29,450 nucleotides of DNA from DAOSVX01 sp964616495 (GTDB taxonomy: Bacteria; Bacillota_I; Bacilli_A; RF39; UBA660). A model generated the notes under the pieces. The model was given only the letters and a program-made list of their open reading frames with translations. It was not told the origin of the DNA and ran no database searches. Location of the stretch: NCBI GenBank assembly GCA_964616495.1, contig CAZTRF010000009.1, positions 1 through 29,450 of the forward strand, in the 5' to 3' direction. Below, in pieces: positions 1 to 7,408 of this stretch; position 1 is the first letter of the stretch, and each line of letters starts with the position of its first letter. A program made the translations under genes and the position numbers.

Positions 1-1021
1 TTTGAGTTTCTTTAAATAAACGATCAGATATTTTTGAAGCAGTAAGTAGTTTCCCATCTTTACCAACAAAAGGACTATTATTAGTCATAAAAGTCATCTG
101 AAGAGTTGGCTCATCAATTTTCAATAATGGAAGAGCTTCTTCTTTGCCAATATCACAAACAGTTTCTCCAACTCCAATATCAGCCAGCCCTGCTACAGCC
201 ACTATTTCTCCAGCACAGGCCTCTTCTATTTCAACTCTTTTTAAGCCTATAAATCCAAATAATTTTTGAATTCTAAACTGTTTTATAGATCCATCCAATC
301 TTACTATTGAAACCATTTCATTGGTTTTTATTTTACCAGACTTAATTCTACCAATGCCAATTCTGCCTACATAATCATTATAATCTAATAATGCAGGTTG
401 AAATTGTAAGGGTCTATTAACATCGACTGGTGGGGCCGGTATTTCGTCAATAATTAATTGGAAAATATCATCATATGATTCTTGTTGGGTATTAACATCT
501 GGATTTAAAGAAGATGTCCCATTAATAGCTGAAACATAGGCTGTTTTAAAGTCTAATTGCTCATCAGAAGCACCCAATTCAATAAATAAATCTATCACTT
601 CATCTAAAACCTTTGTTATTCTAGCTGTTGGTTTATCAACCTTATTAATCAAAACTATCGGTTTTACTCCAGCCTCTAAAGCCTTTTTTAATACAAATCT
701 AGTTTGAGGCATAGTCCCTTCATAAGCATCAACAACTAAAATAACTCCTTCAACCATATTCATGATTCGTTCAACTTCACCACCAAAATCGGCATGTCCA
801 GGAGTATCTAATATATTAATTCGGTAATTCTTATAGTTGATAGCTGTTGTTTTAGCTAATATTGTAATTCCTCTTTCACGTTCAATATCATTACTATCCA
901 TAGCTCTTTCATCAACTTGTTCATTATCTCTAAATGTTCCTGATTTTTTTAGTAGTTGATCCACCAAAGTGGTTTTTCCATGGTCAACATGGGCAATAAT
1001 AGCGATATTTCTAATATTCAT
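1..1021 (-). CDS. typA: Translational GTPase TypA/BipA, 5' part only
   Basis: Ribosome-associated GTPase of the EF-G-like family, involved in ribosome assembly and stress adaptation. I translated about 340 residues from the ATG at 1019-1021; the rest lies beyond the window edge (family length is about 610). Visible G motifs are AHVDHGKTT (residues 10-18), RGITI (switch II side), DTPGHADFGGEVER and NKVD. A beta-barrel domain follows, and the fragment ends near TNNSPFVGKDGKLLT, typical of TypA rather than LepA or EF-G. It is preceded by a purine-rich stretch (GAAAAGAAGTG) and a TATAAT -10 box at 1051-1056, directly after the terminator of the upstream gene, so it is probably its own transcription unit. 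Identity is seen directly in the motifs; cellular role is family knowledge. Confidence 0.96.
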   Translation of the reverse strand, partial: MNIRNIAIIAHVDHGKTTLVDQLLKKSGTFRDNEQVDERAMDSNDIERERGITILAKTTAINYKNYRINILDTPGHADFGGEVERIMNMVEGVILVVDAYEGTMPQTRFVLKKALEAGVKPIVLINKVDKPTARITKVLDEVIDLFIELGASDEQLDFKTAYVSAINGTSSLNPDVNTQQESYDDIFQLIIDEIPAPPVDVNRPLQFQPALLDYNDYVGRIGIGRIKSGKIKTNEMVSIVRLDGSIKQFRIQKLFGFIGLKRVEIEEACAGEIVAVAGLADIGVGETVCDIGKEEALPLLKIDEPTLQMTFMTNNSPFVGKDGKLLTASKISDRLFKETQ

Positions 1022-1050
1022 TTTTCTCACACTTCTTTTCGTACCGAAAG

Positions 1051-1056
1051 ATTATA
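1051..1056 (-). promoter_or_regulatory. -10 box of the typA promoter
   Basis: TATAAT on the minus strand, about 30 bases upstream of the typA ATG. At the usual spacing the -35 region falls in the T-run of the preceding terminator and matches the consensus poorly, so only the -10 is supported. Confidence 0.5.
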
Positions 1057-1070
1057 GCATATATTTAAGC

Positions 1071-1098
1071 AAAAAAAAAGTAATTTATTAAATTACTT
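1071..1098 (-). terminator. Intrinsic terminator of the 1097-2215 gene
   Basis: Eight-base stem AAGTAATT/AATTACTT with a 5-base loop, followed on the minus strand by a run of T. The stop codon of the upstream gene (1097-1099) is part of the stem. Confidence 0.8.
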
Positions 1099-2215
1099 AT
1101 TTTACAACATACGGATCCGCTTGAGTTCCCGTTCCTCCTCGAGCAAAAGTTTCAGAATCTATTGTTATAATTGGTCTTATCCCAGCTTTACTACTACACA
1201 AAACATCATCTATAGCACCTTTAGTTTTAATAATATAAGATCTAAAGGTTGTATCTGATGCACCAGTTGAAGTCCACCAAGAACGATTAGTTTCGGCTAG
1301 ATAATTATAATTTTGGCATTGTAAGTCTTCAGGTTTTTGACATGTCTTATCTAAACTAGCCTTAGCATAATCATAAATATTCATAATTCCAATCATTGAA
1401 ACTTCAGTTTTATTACATTCTACTTTTCCTGATGAAAACAATTGAGTTGTAGTTCTATTTCCAGTACATAGGGTCATTGAAACCATTTTTGATAAATCAC
1501 TTTCACTAAAGTTTGCTTCATTTGTTAAATAGCCATTCAATGATTCTTTAAGTCTGCTTACTTCAAAATCATTTATACCAGAATTGGTTTTTCTTTCAGT
1601 ATTAAATCGATCATCATATGAATATGATAGCTTTTTATCAGATTCATATAAGATTAGCATAGTTTGATTATTCGTTACTTTTACCACTCGCCATATTTTA
1701 TTAGCAAAAGATACAAAATTAGCCACATTCTGACCACGATAAATATATTCATTACCTATTTTATATAATCCATCTCCAGAAGTCACTGTTGAAGTAATTA
1801 CTTTTTTATATAATTCAGTTGAAAAATAATCAGTTCCACATGTTAAATAGGGAACATAAATTAAAGTTTCATTATTATTTTTAACTTTTACTTGTCCACT
1901 ACAATTCTCTCCTTTTTCAAGTAAGTCAGTAAATGGTTTAATATATTCTCCTTCTACTAAAGCAGACATATCAATAATTACTTCACTACCTGCAACAGGC
2001 TTTTGAGCTACATTATCTTTAAAATATTCACTTGCTGCCTCAGCCATTTTATCTTCCATTTGTAAATAAGTTATTTTTTTTGTTTTAAGAGCACACGATG
2101 CAATAGCAATAATTATAATAAAAATTATTATAATCATAGTTCCATATAGATAAACTTTTGTTTTTTTATCCATAAACTTAATAGAATCGGTTACTTTCTT
2201 TAGATTATCATTCAT
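1097..2215 (-). CDS. Membrane-anchored exported protein, unknown function
   Basis: A 372-aa protein with a short basic cytoplasmic tail, one strongly hydrophobic segment (about residues 24-43) and a long extracytoplasmic part. The C-terminal half, from about residue 145, has a pattern I associate with surface or pilin-like proteins of low-GC gut Firmicutes: an IWRVVKV strand, RSWWTST, and a final GIRPIITI...GGTGTQADPYVV block. The outside part contains several cysteines (around 104, 126, 250, 269, 295, 302, 341) that could form disulfides. Start chosen for its AAAGGAG site 9 bases upstream. A TTGTCA-N17-TATAAT promoter lies at 2246-2274, and a terminator overlaps the stop. No function is assigned; export and anchoring are inferred from the hydrophobic segment. 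Confidence 0.8.
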   Translation of the reverse strand: MNDNLKKVTDSIKFMDKKTKVYLYGTMIIIIFIIIIAIASCALKTKKITYLQMEDKMAEAASEYFKDNVAQKPVAGSEVIIDMSALVEGEYIKPFTDLLEKGENCSGQVKVKNNNETLIYVPYLTCGTDYFSTELYKKVITSTVTSGDGLYKIGNEYIYRGQNVANFVSFANKIWRVVKVTNNQTMLILYESDKKLSYSYDDRFNTERKTNSGINDFEVSRLKESLNGYLTNEANFSESDLSKMVSMTLCTGNRTTTQLFSSGKVECNKTEVSMIGIMNIYDYAKASLDKTCQKPEDLQCQNYNYLAETNRSWWTSTGASDTTFRSYIIKTKGAIDDVLCSSKAGIRPIITIDSETFARGGTGTQADPYVVK

Positions 2216-2245
2216 AATAAAATACTCCTTTGCATTTCAACTCTA

Positions 2246-2295
2246 TTATAACAAATTAATATTTATGTGACAATAAAGAAAAAATATATTATAAT
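2246..2295. promoter_or_regulatory. Divergent promoter pair with overlapping -35 boxes
   Basis: Minus strand: TTGTCA (2269-2274), 17-base spacer, TATAAT (2246-2251), driving the exported protein. Plus strand: GTGACA (2268-2273), about 16-base spacer, TATAAT (2290-2295), driving the 56-aa membrane peptide. The two -35 hexamers share five base pairs, so RNA polymerase should be able to sit on only one side at a time. Confidence 0.65.
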
Positions 2296-2316
2296 CATTC
2301 TAGAGGATTGATAAAG

Positions 2317-2487
2317 ATGAATTTATTTTATGGTATTAGAATGTTTTTTGTTGATTGCTGGAATGCTTATTTCAACTGGATGAGTAATATATTTAGTGAA
2401 GAAATAGCCAAAATATTAACGGTTGTTTTAGGATTTGCTATTCTAGCAACCTTATTTGTTCTTATAGTTAGATGGTTTGATGATTAA
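2317..2487 (+). CDS. 56-aa single-pass membrane peptide
   Basis: A short reading frame of 56 codons starting at ATG 2317 and ending at TAA 2485-2487. It has an AGAGGA site about 9 bases upstream, a good sigma-A promoter (2268-2295) and a strong terminator immediately after its stop, which together argue that it is real despite its size. The N-terminal half is aromatic and amphipathic (FYGIRMFFVDCWNAYFNW); the C-terminal half is one hydrophobic helix (about residues 33-51) ending in a charged RWFDD tail. I do not recognise a family. Its promoter overlaps that of the neighbouring anchored protein, so the pair may be balanced against each other; this is inference. Confidence 0.6.
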   Translation: MNLFYGIRMFFVDCWNAYFNWMSNIFSEEIAKILTVVLGFAILATLFVLIVRWFDD

Positions 2488-2514
2488 AAAAGTAAACAAT
2501 GTTTACTTTTTTTT
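2486..2514. terminator. Bidirectional terminator
   Basis: Stem AAAAAAGTAAAC / GTTTACTTTTTT with a 3-base loop, with a T-run on both strands. It serves the 56-aa peptide (plus) and the oxidoreductase (minus), whose TAA at 2503-2505 sits inside the stem. Confidence 0.85.
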
Positions 2515-3585
2515 AAGATATTCTTTTAAATTTTTAACTCGATATTTAGGCTCTCCCATTTCTGTTGTTAAGACAAATCCAGGTCGAGAGTTTAAAACAT
2601 CGGGAATTCTATTTACTAAATTAGCACAAGTTAATTCAACAGTATTTGGTCTATTTATAGTAACGGTTGTGCTAGGTTCTCCTTCAATCATCCAAATGTT
2701 GGCATCATACTCTACTGGGGAATATACTTTACCAACGCACTCTGCTTCAATAATAATTCCTTCTTCAGTTAAAGCCGTTACTAATCCACTCATTCCAGTA
2801 ACTGCTCCAACAGGAATGTCCATTTTCAAGGTTTCAGAATGAATAGGCTCATTAGTTACCTTGGGTAGACATTTTTGCTCTATCGATTTTATATTTAAGT
2901 TTAATTTGTCGGCTAACCACCAAACTGTGTTCCACATATAAGAAGGTAAAAAGTTTCCTTCTTCAATTAATTTTTTTCTTTCTTCATCACTAATATTGTC
3001 GTTTAATGCTATTGTATTATTAAATTGTTCAACACTGAGCCCTGCTCCATGAGCTTTAGCCAATGCTAAACCATAATCTTCTACATTATAAGAAGACATT
3101 CCTTTTATTTTGGTTATTTTGTGAGTAGAACCAGTTATTGCCGTAACTAAATTACCCCAAAAAGTATCTTGGTATCCACAACCGGTTATTGTACACTTAT
3201 GGGCAATCGCCAAATCATTTAATTCCTTGCATAAATTAGGATTTGAACTAAGGGGAGAAAAAGCCTCCTCACAAGTGGTAATTACACTTATTCCATTAGT
3301 TAAACAAATTCTAGCACTATCTGCTATATCTTTTAATAAGCTCATTGTTTCAATAATAGCAATATCAGGTTTAGATGATGTAATTACTTCTTGCAATTTA
3401 TTAGCAGCATAAACTATAGCGCCCTTAGCAGCGGTACCCATGATTAAACCAATGTCTTGCCCAATTAATGCTGGATTTGTATCTATACCTGCAACGACGG
3501 CTCCTCCTTTTTCGAAAACATAGCGCATGGTATATTTACTCATCTTACCACAACCAATTTGAAGAACTCTTAAAGTATTAAACAT
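2503..3585 (-). CDS. NAD(P)-dependent oxidoreductase, 2,4-diaminopentanoate dehydrogenase-like
   Basis: A 360-aa protein with an N-terminal Rossmann fold (VLQIGCGKM at residues 7-15, acidic end of beta-2 in GIDTNPALIGQDIG) of the dihydrodipicolinate-reductase type and a C-terminal domain resembling 2,4-diaminopentanoate dehydrogenase (Ord), the amine dehydrogenase of ornithine fermentation. Start placed at ATG 3583-3585, with AGGTGAT 4-5 bases upstream, rather than an in-frame ATG 27 bases earlier that lacks a site. No other ornithine-fermentation genes (ornithine aminomutase, AKP thiolase) are in the window, so the true substrate could be a different amino acid or amine. Family assignment is fairly sure; substrate is not. 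A TATACT -10 box is at 3603-3608 and the stop lies within the shared terminator. Confidence 0.75.
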   Translation of the reverse strand: MFNTLRVLQIGCGKMSKYTMRYVFEKGGAVVAGIDTNPALIGQDIGLIMGTAAKGAIVYAANKLQEVITSSKPDIAIIETMSLLKDIADSARICLTNGISVITTCEEAFSPLSSNPNLCKELNDLAIAHKCTITGCGYQDTFWGNLVTAITGSTHKITKIKGMSSYNVEDYGLALAKAHGAGLSVEQFNNTIALNDNISDEERKKLIEEGNFLPSYMWNTVWWLADKLNLNIKSIEQKCLPKVTNEPIHSETLKMDIPVGAVTGMSGLVTALTEEGIIIEAECVGKVYSPVEYDANIWMIEGEPSTTVTINRPNTVELTCANLVNRIPDVLNSRPGFVLTTEMGEPKYRVKNLKEYLKKK

Positions 3586-3602
3586 ATTATCACCTATTAA
3601 AT

Positions 3603-3649
3603 AGTATACCAAATAAAAACCAAATTATTATTTATTTATAATTTGGTTT
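3603..3649 (-). terminator. Terminator of the AAA+ gene, followed by the next gene's -10
   Basis: Perfect 12-base inverted repeat AAACCAAATTAT (3617-3628) / ATAATTTGGTTT (3638-3649), 9-base loop, followed on the minus strand by TTATTT. A TATACT -10 box for the oxidoreductase gene lies immediately downstream at 3603-3608. Confidence 0.7.
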
Positions 3650-3658
3650 GACACTTTA

Positions 3659-4588
3659 TTAACCATTAATATCGTTTAAATCAACATTTTCTTCCGTAAG
3701 AACATCTTTAAAATCTTCTTTAAATTTATTGATATATTTATTTTTAGCATCTTCATAAACATTTTTAGCATTACATACTGCCTTATAAATATGTTTAAAA
3801 TGAACTTCAGGAGAATTATCAAATAAAGCATATGAGAAAGCATTGGCCAATATTGTTAAACAAACATCCGGATATCTAGCTGCCACTTCATAAATACGAT
3901 TATACTCTGTAGTCATTTCAACTAAAAATTTCATTACTTTTTCTTTTAGAAAATCTGTATATCCAAATTTAACTCCTGTTTTTACCTCATAGCGATGATA
4001 AGTACCCATCATTATCTTTACAGTATCTTCAGCATTAGTTTCAGCAATGTCAATCTTTTGAAAACGACGATTAAATGCCCTATCTTTTAAAATATAGGCT
4101 TCATATTCTTCAGTAGTCGTCGCTCCTATAACCTTAATATCCCCACGATCTAAAACCGGCTTCAACATATTAGCAAAATCCAAACTATTATCAGCACCTT
4201 GATTAATAAGTAAGTGAATTTCATCAATAAAAAGAATTATTCCTCCTATTGATTTAATTTCATTTATTAAAAGGTTTATTCTTTGCTCTGTTTCACCATT
4301 ATTTACTGATGTTCCCATTAAACTAGAAACATTAACTTTTATTACTTTTAAAGGTTTTAACACATCCGGAACCATTCCTTTTTGAATACGATAAGCCACT
4401 CCTTCAACAATAGCGGTTTTACCAATACCGGGTTTACCAACTAAAATAGCACTTTTATCAGGAGTTAATAAAATTAACATTGCTTCCTTTATTTCTCTAT
4501 CTCGAGCTATTGCCGGATCAGTAATATAAGTTTTTTTTGTATAATCCTCTCCATAATTTTGAAGCATCGGATATTGTTTTTCTTCCAT
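3659..4588 (-). CDS. One-ring AAA+ ATPase related to ClpB/ClpC first domain
   Basis: A 309-aa protein corresponding to only the first nucleotide-binding domain of a ClpB/ClpC disaggregase. Visible: Walker A GKPGIGKT (51-58), Walker B ILFIDEIH (118-125), sensor-1-like VIGATTTEEY (153-162), arginine fingers in NRRFQ (173-177), and a helical lid. There is no N-terminal Clp-N repeat domain, no middle domain and no second ATPase domain. The pore-loop region, normally GAKYRGEFEERL, reads TSVNNGETEQRI, so the substrate-gripping tyrosine appears replaced by Asn. The C-terminal 25 residues are highly charged. Start ATG 4586-4588 with GGTGAA 7 bases upstream and TATAAT at 4606-4611. ATPase activity is well supported; an unfoldase role is doubtful given the pore loop, and no partner is adjacent. 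Confidence 0.85.
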   Translation of the reverse strand: MEEKQYPMLQNYGEDYTKKTYITDPAIARDREIKEAMLILLTPDKSAILVGKPGIGKTAIVEGVAYRIQKGMVPDVLKPLKVIKVNVSSLMGTSVNNGETEQRINLLINEIKSIGGIILFIDEIHLLINQGADNSLDFANMLKPVLDRGDIKVIGATTTEEYEAYILKDRAFNRRFQKIDIAETNAEDTVKIMMGTYHRYEVKTGVKFGYTDFLKEKVMKFLVEMTTEYNRIYEVAARYPDVCLTILANAFSYALFDNSPEVHFKHIYKAVCNAKNVYEDAKNKYINKFKEDFKDVLTEENVDLNDING

Positions 4589-4605
4589 TTACATTCACCA
4601 ATCCA

Positions 4606-4611
4606 ATTATA
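4606..4611 (-). promoter_or_regulatory. -10 box of the AAA+ gene
   Basis: TATAAT on the minus strand 17 bases upstream of the ATG. No convincing -35 is visible at 16-18 bases. Confidence 0.45.
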
Positions 4612-4668
4612 ACATAAATAAAACGTTATAAACACTGAAATTTGTTCGAAATTTAAGTTATTTAGATA

Positions 4669-4697
4669 TTGACACTTCTCCTTTTTTTTTATATACT
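4669..4697 (+). promoter_or_regulatory. Strong sigma-A promoter of tRNA-Asn
   Basis: TTGACA (4669-4674), 17-base spacer, TATACT (4692-4697), ending 18 bases before the mature tRNA 5' end. The best consensus promoter in the window. Confidence 0.85.
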
Positions 4698-4715
4698 TAT
4701 CTAGTCAATTGAAAT

Positions 4716-4792
4716 GCCTCAATAGCTCAGTTGGTGGTAGCACACGGCTGTTAACCGTTAGGTCGTAGGTTCGAGTCCTACTTGAGGCGCCA
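4716..4792 (+). tRNA. tRNA-Asn (anticodon GTT)
   Basis: A 77-base tRNA with CCA encoded (4790-4792). Acceptor stem GCCTCAA/TTGAGGC pairs perfectly, discriminator G, T-arm GTAGG-TTCGAGT-CCTAC is perfect, and the anticodon loop CTGTTAA carries GTT at 4750-4752. The D-arm is slightly irregular (GCTC against TAGC, one mismatch) and the outermost anticodon-stem pair is C-T; neither changes the identity. It has its own promoter and terminator. Confidence 0.95.
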
Positions 4793-4802
4793 GTTAAAAA
4801 AT

Positions 4803-4830
4803 ACCTAGTAATTTATTACTAGGTTTTTTA
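4803..4830. terminator. Terminator of tRNA-Asn, bidirectional
   Basis: Nine-base stem ACCTAGTAA/TTACTAGGT with a 4-base loop, T-run on the plus strand and A-run before it, so it can also stop transcription from the minus-strand gene ending at 4828. Confidence 0.85.
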
Positions 4831-5109
4831 TTTTGTTCCCTTTTCTTCTTTTTGAAAATATTCTCTAATTTTTTGTTTAACAACAGCAAATATTTCAGGG
4901 CTTATCCCTACTTCAGCTATTAAATACTTTAAATCTTGTGGATATATAACATAGCCATCTGTAGAATACATTTTTCCTTCGCTATCAATAAATATTCCAT
5001 CGGAAGTAAATACTATCTCTTCTATTGAAGGTATCTTTGAAGTTAATATTGCTGTTTGATTAGCATAATCAAATCTTATAAAGTTTGTTCTTAAATTACC
5101 ATTTTTCAT
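4828..5109 (-). CDS. Small conserved-looking cytosolic protein, unknown
   Basis: A 93-aa protein with no signal peptide or membrane segment. The N-terminal two-thirds alternates hydrophobic and polar residues as in a beta-sheet (FIRFDYANQTAILTS, EEIVFTSDGIFIDSEG) and the C-terminal third is helical and charged (EIFAVVKQKIREYFQKEEK). I do not recognise it. GGGAGAA lies 5 bases before the ATG and a TATAAT -10 at 5134-5139 with a TTTACT -35 at 17 bases, so it is a single-gene unit between two terminators. Confidence 0.7.
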   Translation of the reverse strand: MKNGNLRTNFIRFDYANQTAILTSKIPSIEEIVFTSDGIFIDSEGKMYSTDGYVIYPQDLKYLIAEVGISPEIFAVVKQKIREYFQKEEKGTK

Positions 5110-5163
5110 ATAATTCTCCCTACTTGAGATAGTATTATATAAATATTTATCATTAAAGTAAAT

Positions 5164-5189
5164 AAAAATAGAGTTTAAACTCTATTTTT
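5164..5189 (-). terminator. Terminator of the SPFH gene (and its operon)
   Basis: Perfect 26-base palindrome (13-base arms, AAAAATAGAGTTT and its complement). The TAG stop of the SPFH gene at 5182-5184 is inside it. Confidence 0.75.
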
Positions 5190-5934
5190 TGCCTTTACTT
5201 AAGCCTTCAAGTGCTCTTAACACTTCAATCGGAATAGCAAAGATAACGGTGTTTGATTGATCGCTGCTTAAATCATTTAAAGTAGACAAAGTCCTTAAAT
5301 GCAAAGCTCCATCTGCTTTGCTCATTACATTTGCTGCTTTAGCTAAATTTTCAGAAGCTTCTACCTCTCCTTTAGCTTTTGTAATAACTGCCATCTTTTC
5401 TCTTTCGGCCTCAGCTACCTTAGCAATAACTCTTTTCATTTCTTCTGGTAATGACACATCTTTTAGTTCAACATTTTCAACCTTAATTCCCCAAGGATCA
5501 GTAGCTTTATCAACTATTTCACATATTTTCCCACTAATTGATTCTCTTTCACTTAATAATTCATCTAATGAAACTGACCCAACCACATTACGCATTGTAG
5601 TTTGAGCTAATTGACTAACTGCATAGTTAAAGTTTTCAACTGCAATAATTGCCTTACCTGCATCAAAAACCTTATAATATAGCACTGCATTAATTTTAAT
5701 TGAAACGTTATCTCTAGTAATGGCCTCTTGTTCAGGAACATCAACAGCTTTTACTCTAATATCGACTTTTTTAAATGATTGAAATATTGGTAAAACTAAT
5801 TTCCAACCCGGTTCCATTAGCTTAGTAAACTTCCCTTTTGTAAACTTAACTCCTCTTTCGTACTCATTAATTTGTTTAATTGATAGTAATAAAATAAATA
5901 TTATTACTGCTCCAATTGTAATAAAACACTCCAT
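5182..5934 (-). CDS. SPFH/stomatin-like (slipin) membrane protein
   Basis: A 250-aa protein with an N-terminal hydrophobic hairpin-like segment (residues 3-19), then the SPFH core: EYERGVKFTKGKF, PGWKLVLPIF, VDIRVKAVDVPEQEAITRDNVSIKINAVLYYKV, and a helical C-terminal section rich in Ala/Glu/Lys (KRVIAKVAEAEREKMAVITKAKGEVEASENL). Such proteins form ring-like membrane scaffolds and organise microdomains or partner proteases. Bacterial slipins often neighbour a NfeD protease; none is present here. Instead it lies 39 bases downstream of the CcdA-like gene with no terminator between, so it is probably the last gene of the nifS-thioredoxin operon. AAAGGAAG gives a clear ribosome site. Confidence 0.9.
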   Translation of the reverse strand: MECFITIGAVIIFILLLSIKQINEYERGVKFTKGKFTKLMEPGWKLVLPIFQSFKKVDIRVKAVDVPEQEAITRDNVSIKINAVLYYKVFDAGKAIIAVENFNYAVSQLAQTTMRNVVGSVSLDELLSERESISGKICEIVDKATDPWGIKVENVELKDVSLPEEMKRVIAKVAEAEREKMAVITKAKGEVEASENLAKAANVMSKADGALHLRTLSTLNDLSSDQSNTVIFAIPIEVLRALEGLSKGKK

Positions 5935-5973
5935 TCAAATACTTCCTTTCCACTTTACTTTACCATATATTTG

Positions 5974-7167
5974 TTAAAAATTAAACATTAACCATTCTGG
6001 TTTAAATATCATCAATATTCCAATTAGGGCCATTATAAGACCTCCTATTAAATGAGAATATTTTGTATATTTATTAGAAATAGCTTTTACTTTTAAGGTT
6101 TTCATAGCTATTGTAAAGATGATTATATCATCTATAAGGAAAAATATTATATAAAGGCTTAAATAAATAATATATTCTAAACTGGATAAATTATTTAAAG
6201 AAAGAACCTGAGTAAAGATTAATGGTAGCCCTAGTGAACATAATAATTCAATAATATTAACAGCCACCGCTAGAATAATTACTCCTAACAAAGCCAATAT
6301 AAACTTTTTTTCAGTAGTTATTTTCTTAATTCCCATAACAATCTTTTTTCTTTTACCATCATTAACTACTTCACAACCAACATCTTTTCTTGATTTAAAG
6401 TATTTACGAATATTAACTATACCGAAGGTAACACCAAATAATCCAATTAATAACCTAATGTAGTTTATTTTATTCATAAATATAGCCAAGTTAAGCCACG
6501 AAACCATAAATAATAAATAAATAATCCCAGAAGTGGCAATAAAGCTAAAGCCTAATATCCACATTCTTTTACGGTTATTAACATTTATTAACATTGTTAT
6601 TAAAAATAGTAATATCCACATAGCACAAGGGTTAAAACCATCTACAAAACCAATTACGATTGCCAATATAGGTAATGATATTTTAGTAGGATTGATTTCT
6701 CCCAAAATGGGTACCGTTATATTAGTTAAAACATTTTTATCCACAAGTTCTATATCATTACCCTTTATATCACAAGTCCCTAAATAGTCCCCTACCTCAT
6801 CACAATAATCATTTTGTTCATAATAGTTAATTAAATCTTTTATTTTTTGATTAGTATATTTAGCATAGTAACCGGTAACCACTTGATTACCAATTACCAA
6901 ATAAGGAACCCCATTTCCTTTGACACCAAGCAATTCTTGAACATCCGATAACCTTTTTTGATTTGTTTTATTGTGCCAAACTTCATACTTATATAATTTA
7001 ACATTAGGTTTTTCTTCTAAATAGCCATCTAAAAAGTCCATTAAATCTTCACAATGAGGACATTCTTTACCATAAAATAAATGAATATTCATTTCTTTTT
7101 CACTGGCTCTTACTCCAAAAGGAAAAATTAATAAAATGGCCACTATAACATATATAATTTTTTTCAT
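5974..7167 (-). CDS. Thioredoxin domain fused to CcdA/DsbD-like membrane domain
   Basis: A 397-aa protein: signal peptide or first helix (residues 4-18, ending before ASEKE), an extracytoplasmic thioredoxin-fold domain with a CPHC active site at 36-39 and cis-Pro in NGVPYLVIG, then six or so membrane segments from about residue 160. The first contains GFVDGFNPCAMW, the Cys-Pro signature of the CcdA/DsbD transmembrane electron relay, and a later one LLCSLGLP supplies the second cysteine. By family logic it takes electrons from cytosolic thioredoxin through the membrane to the outside domain. It starts 1 base after the stop of the mini-thioredoxin gene, with GAGG overlapping that stop, so the two are translationally coupled and the mini-thioredoxin is the obvious electron donor. 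Confidence 0.88.
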   Translation of the reverse strand: MKKIIYVIVAILLIFPFGVRASEKEMNIHLFYGKECPHCEDLMDFLDGYLEEKPNVKLYKYEVWHNKTNQKRLSDVQELLGVKGNGVPYLVIGNQVVTGYYAKYTNQKIKDLINYYEQNDYCDEVGDYLGTCDIKGNDIELVDKNVLTNITVPILGEINPTKISLPILAIVIGFVDGFNPCAMWILLFLITMLINVNNRKRMWILGFSFIATSGIIYLLFMVSWLNLAIFMNKINYIRLLIGLFGVTFGIVNIRKYFKSRKDVGCEVVNDGKRKKIVMGIKKITTEKKFILALLGVIILAVAVNIIELLCSLGLPLIFTQVLSLNNLSSLEYIIYLSLYIIFFLIDDIIIFTIAMKTLKVKAISNKYTKYSHLIGGLIMALIGILMIFKPEWLMFNF

Positions 7168-7168
7168 A

Positions 7169-7408
7169 CTACCTCACTATTTTTATTATTTCTTCTTTAG
7201 AATGCTCTCCTACCAATCTAGAAACTTCATTATTGTTATCAATAAATATTAGAACTGGTAAAATGCTCCCTATATGCCATTTAGATACTTCTTCAGAGTC
7301 AAAGTCATAATCCAAGCTGGTTATCTTAATATCAGTAAATTCATCTAAAATGGTGTTCATAATAATGCAGGAAGGGCATCCTAAAGAACTTATTTTAATT
7401 ATTTCCAT
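7169..7408 (-). CDS. Mini-thioredoxin
   Basis: A 79-aa thioredoxin-fold protein with CPSC at residues 11-14, cis-Pro in SILPVLIF, and a minimal beta-alpha-beta-alpha-beta-beta-alpha layout, shorter than classical thioredoxin (about 105). No signal peptide, so cytosolic. It overlaps the 3' end of the cysteine desulfurase gene by 14 bases and ends 1 base before the CcdA-like gene. The context suggests it hands electrons to the CcdA-like protein or reduces the desulfurase persulfide; both are inference. Confidence 0.85.
   Translation of the reverse strand: MEIIKISSLGCPSCIIMNTILDEFTDIKITSLDYDFDSEEVSKWHIGSILPVLIFIDNNNEVSRLVGEHSKEEIIKIVR

Noticed and set aside
2477..2842. Plus-strand open frame of 121 codons overlapping the oxidoreductase gene
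   Set aside because: It is antisense to a well-supported Rossmann enzyme, begins within the 56-aa peptide gene and runs through the terminator hairpin.
5164..5189. 26-base palindrome as a mobile-element end or operator
   Set aside because: It contains the stop codon of the SPFH gene and has a T-rich end, so an intrinsic terminator explains it.
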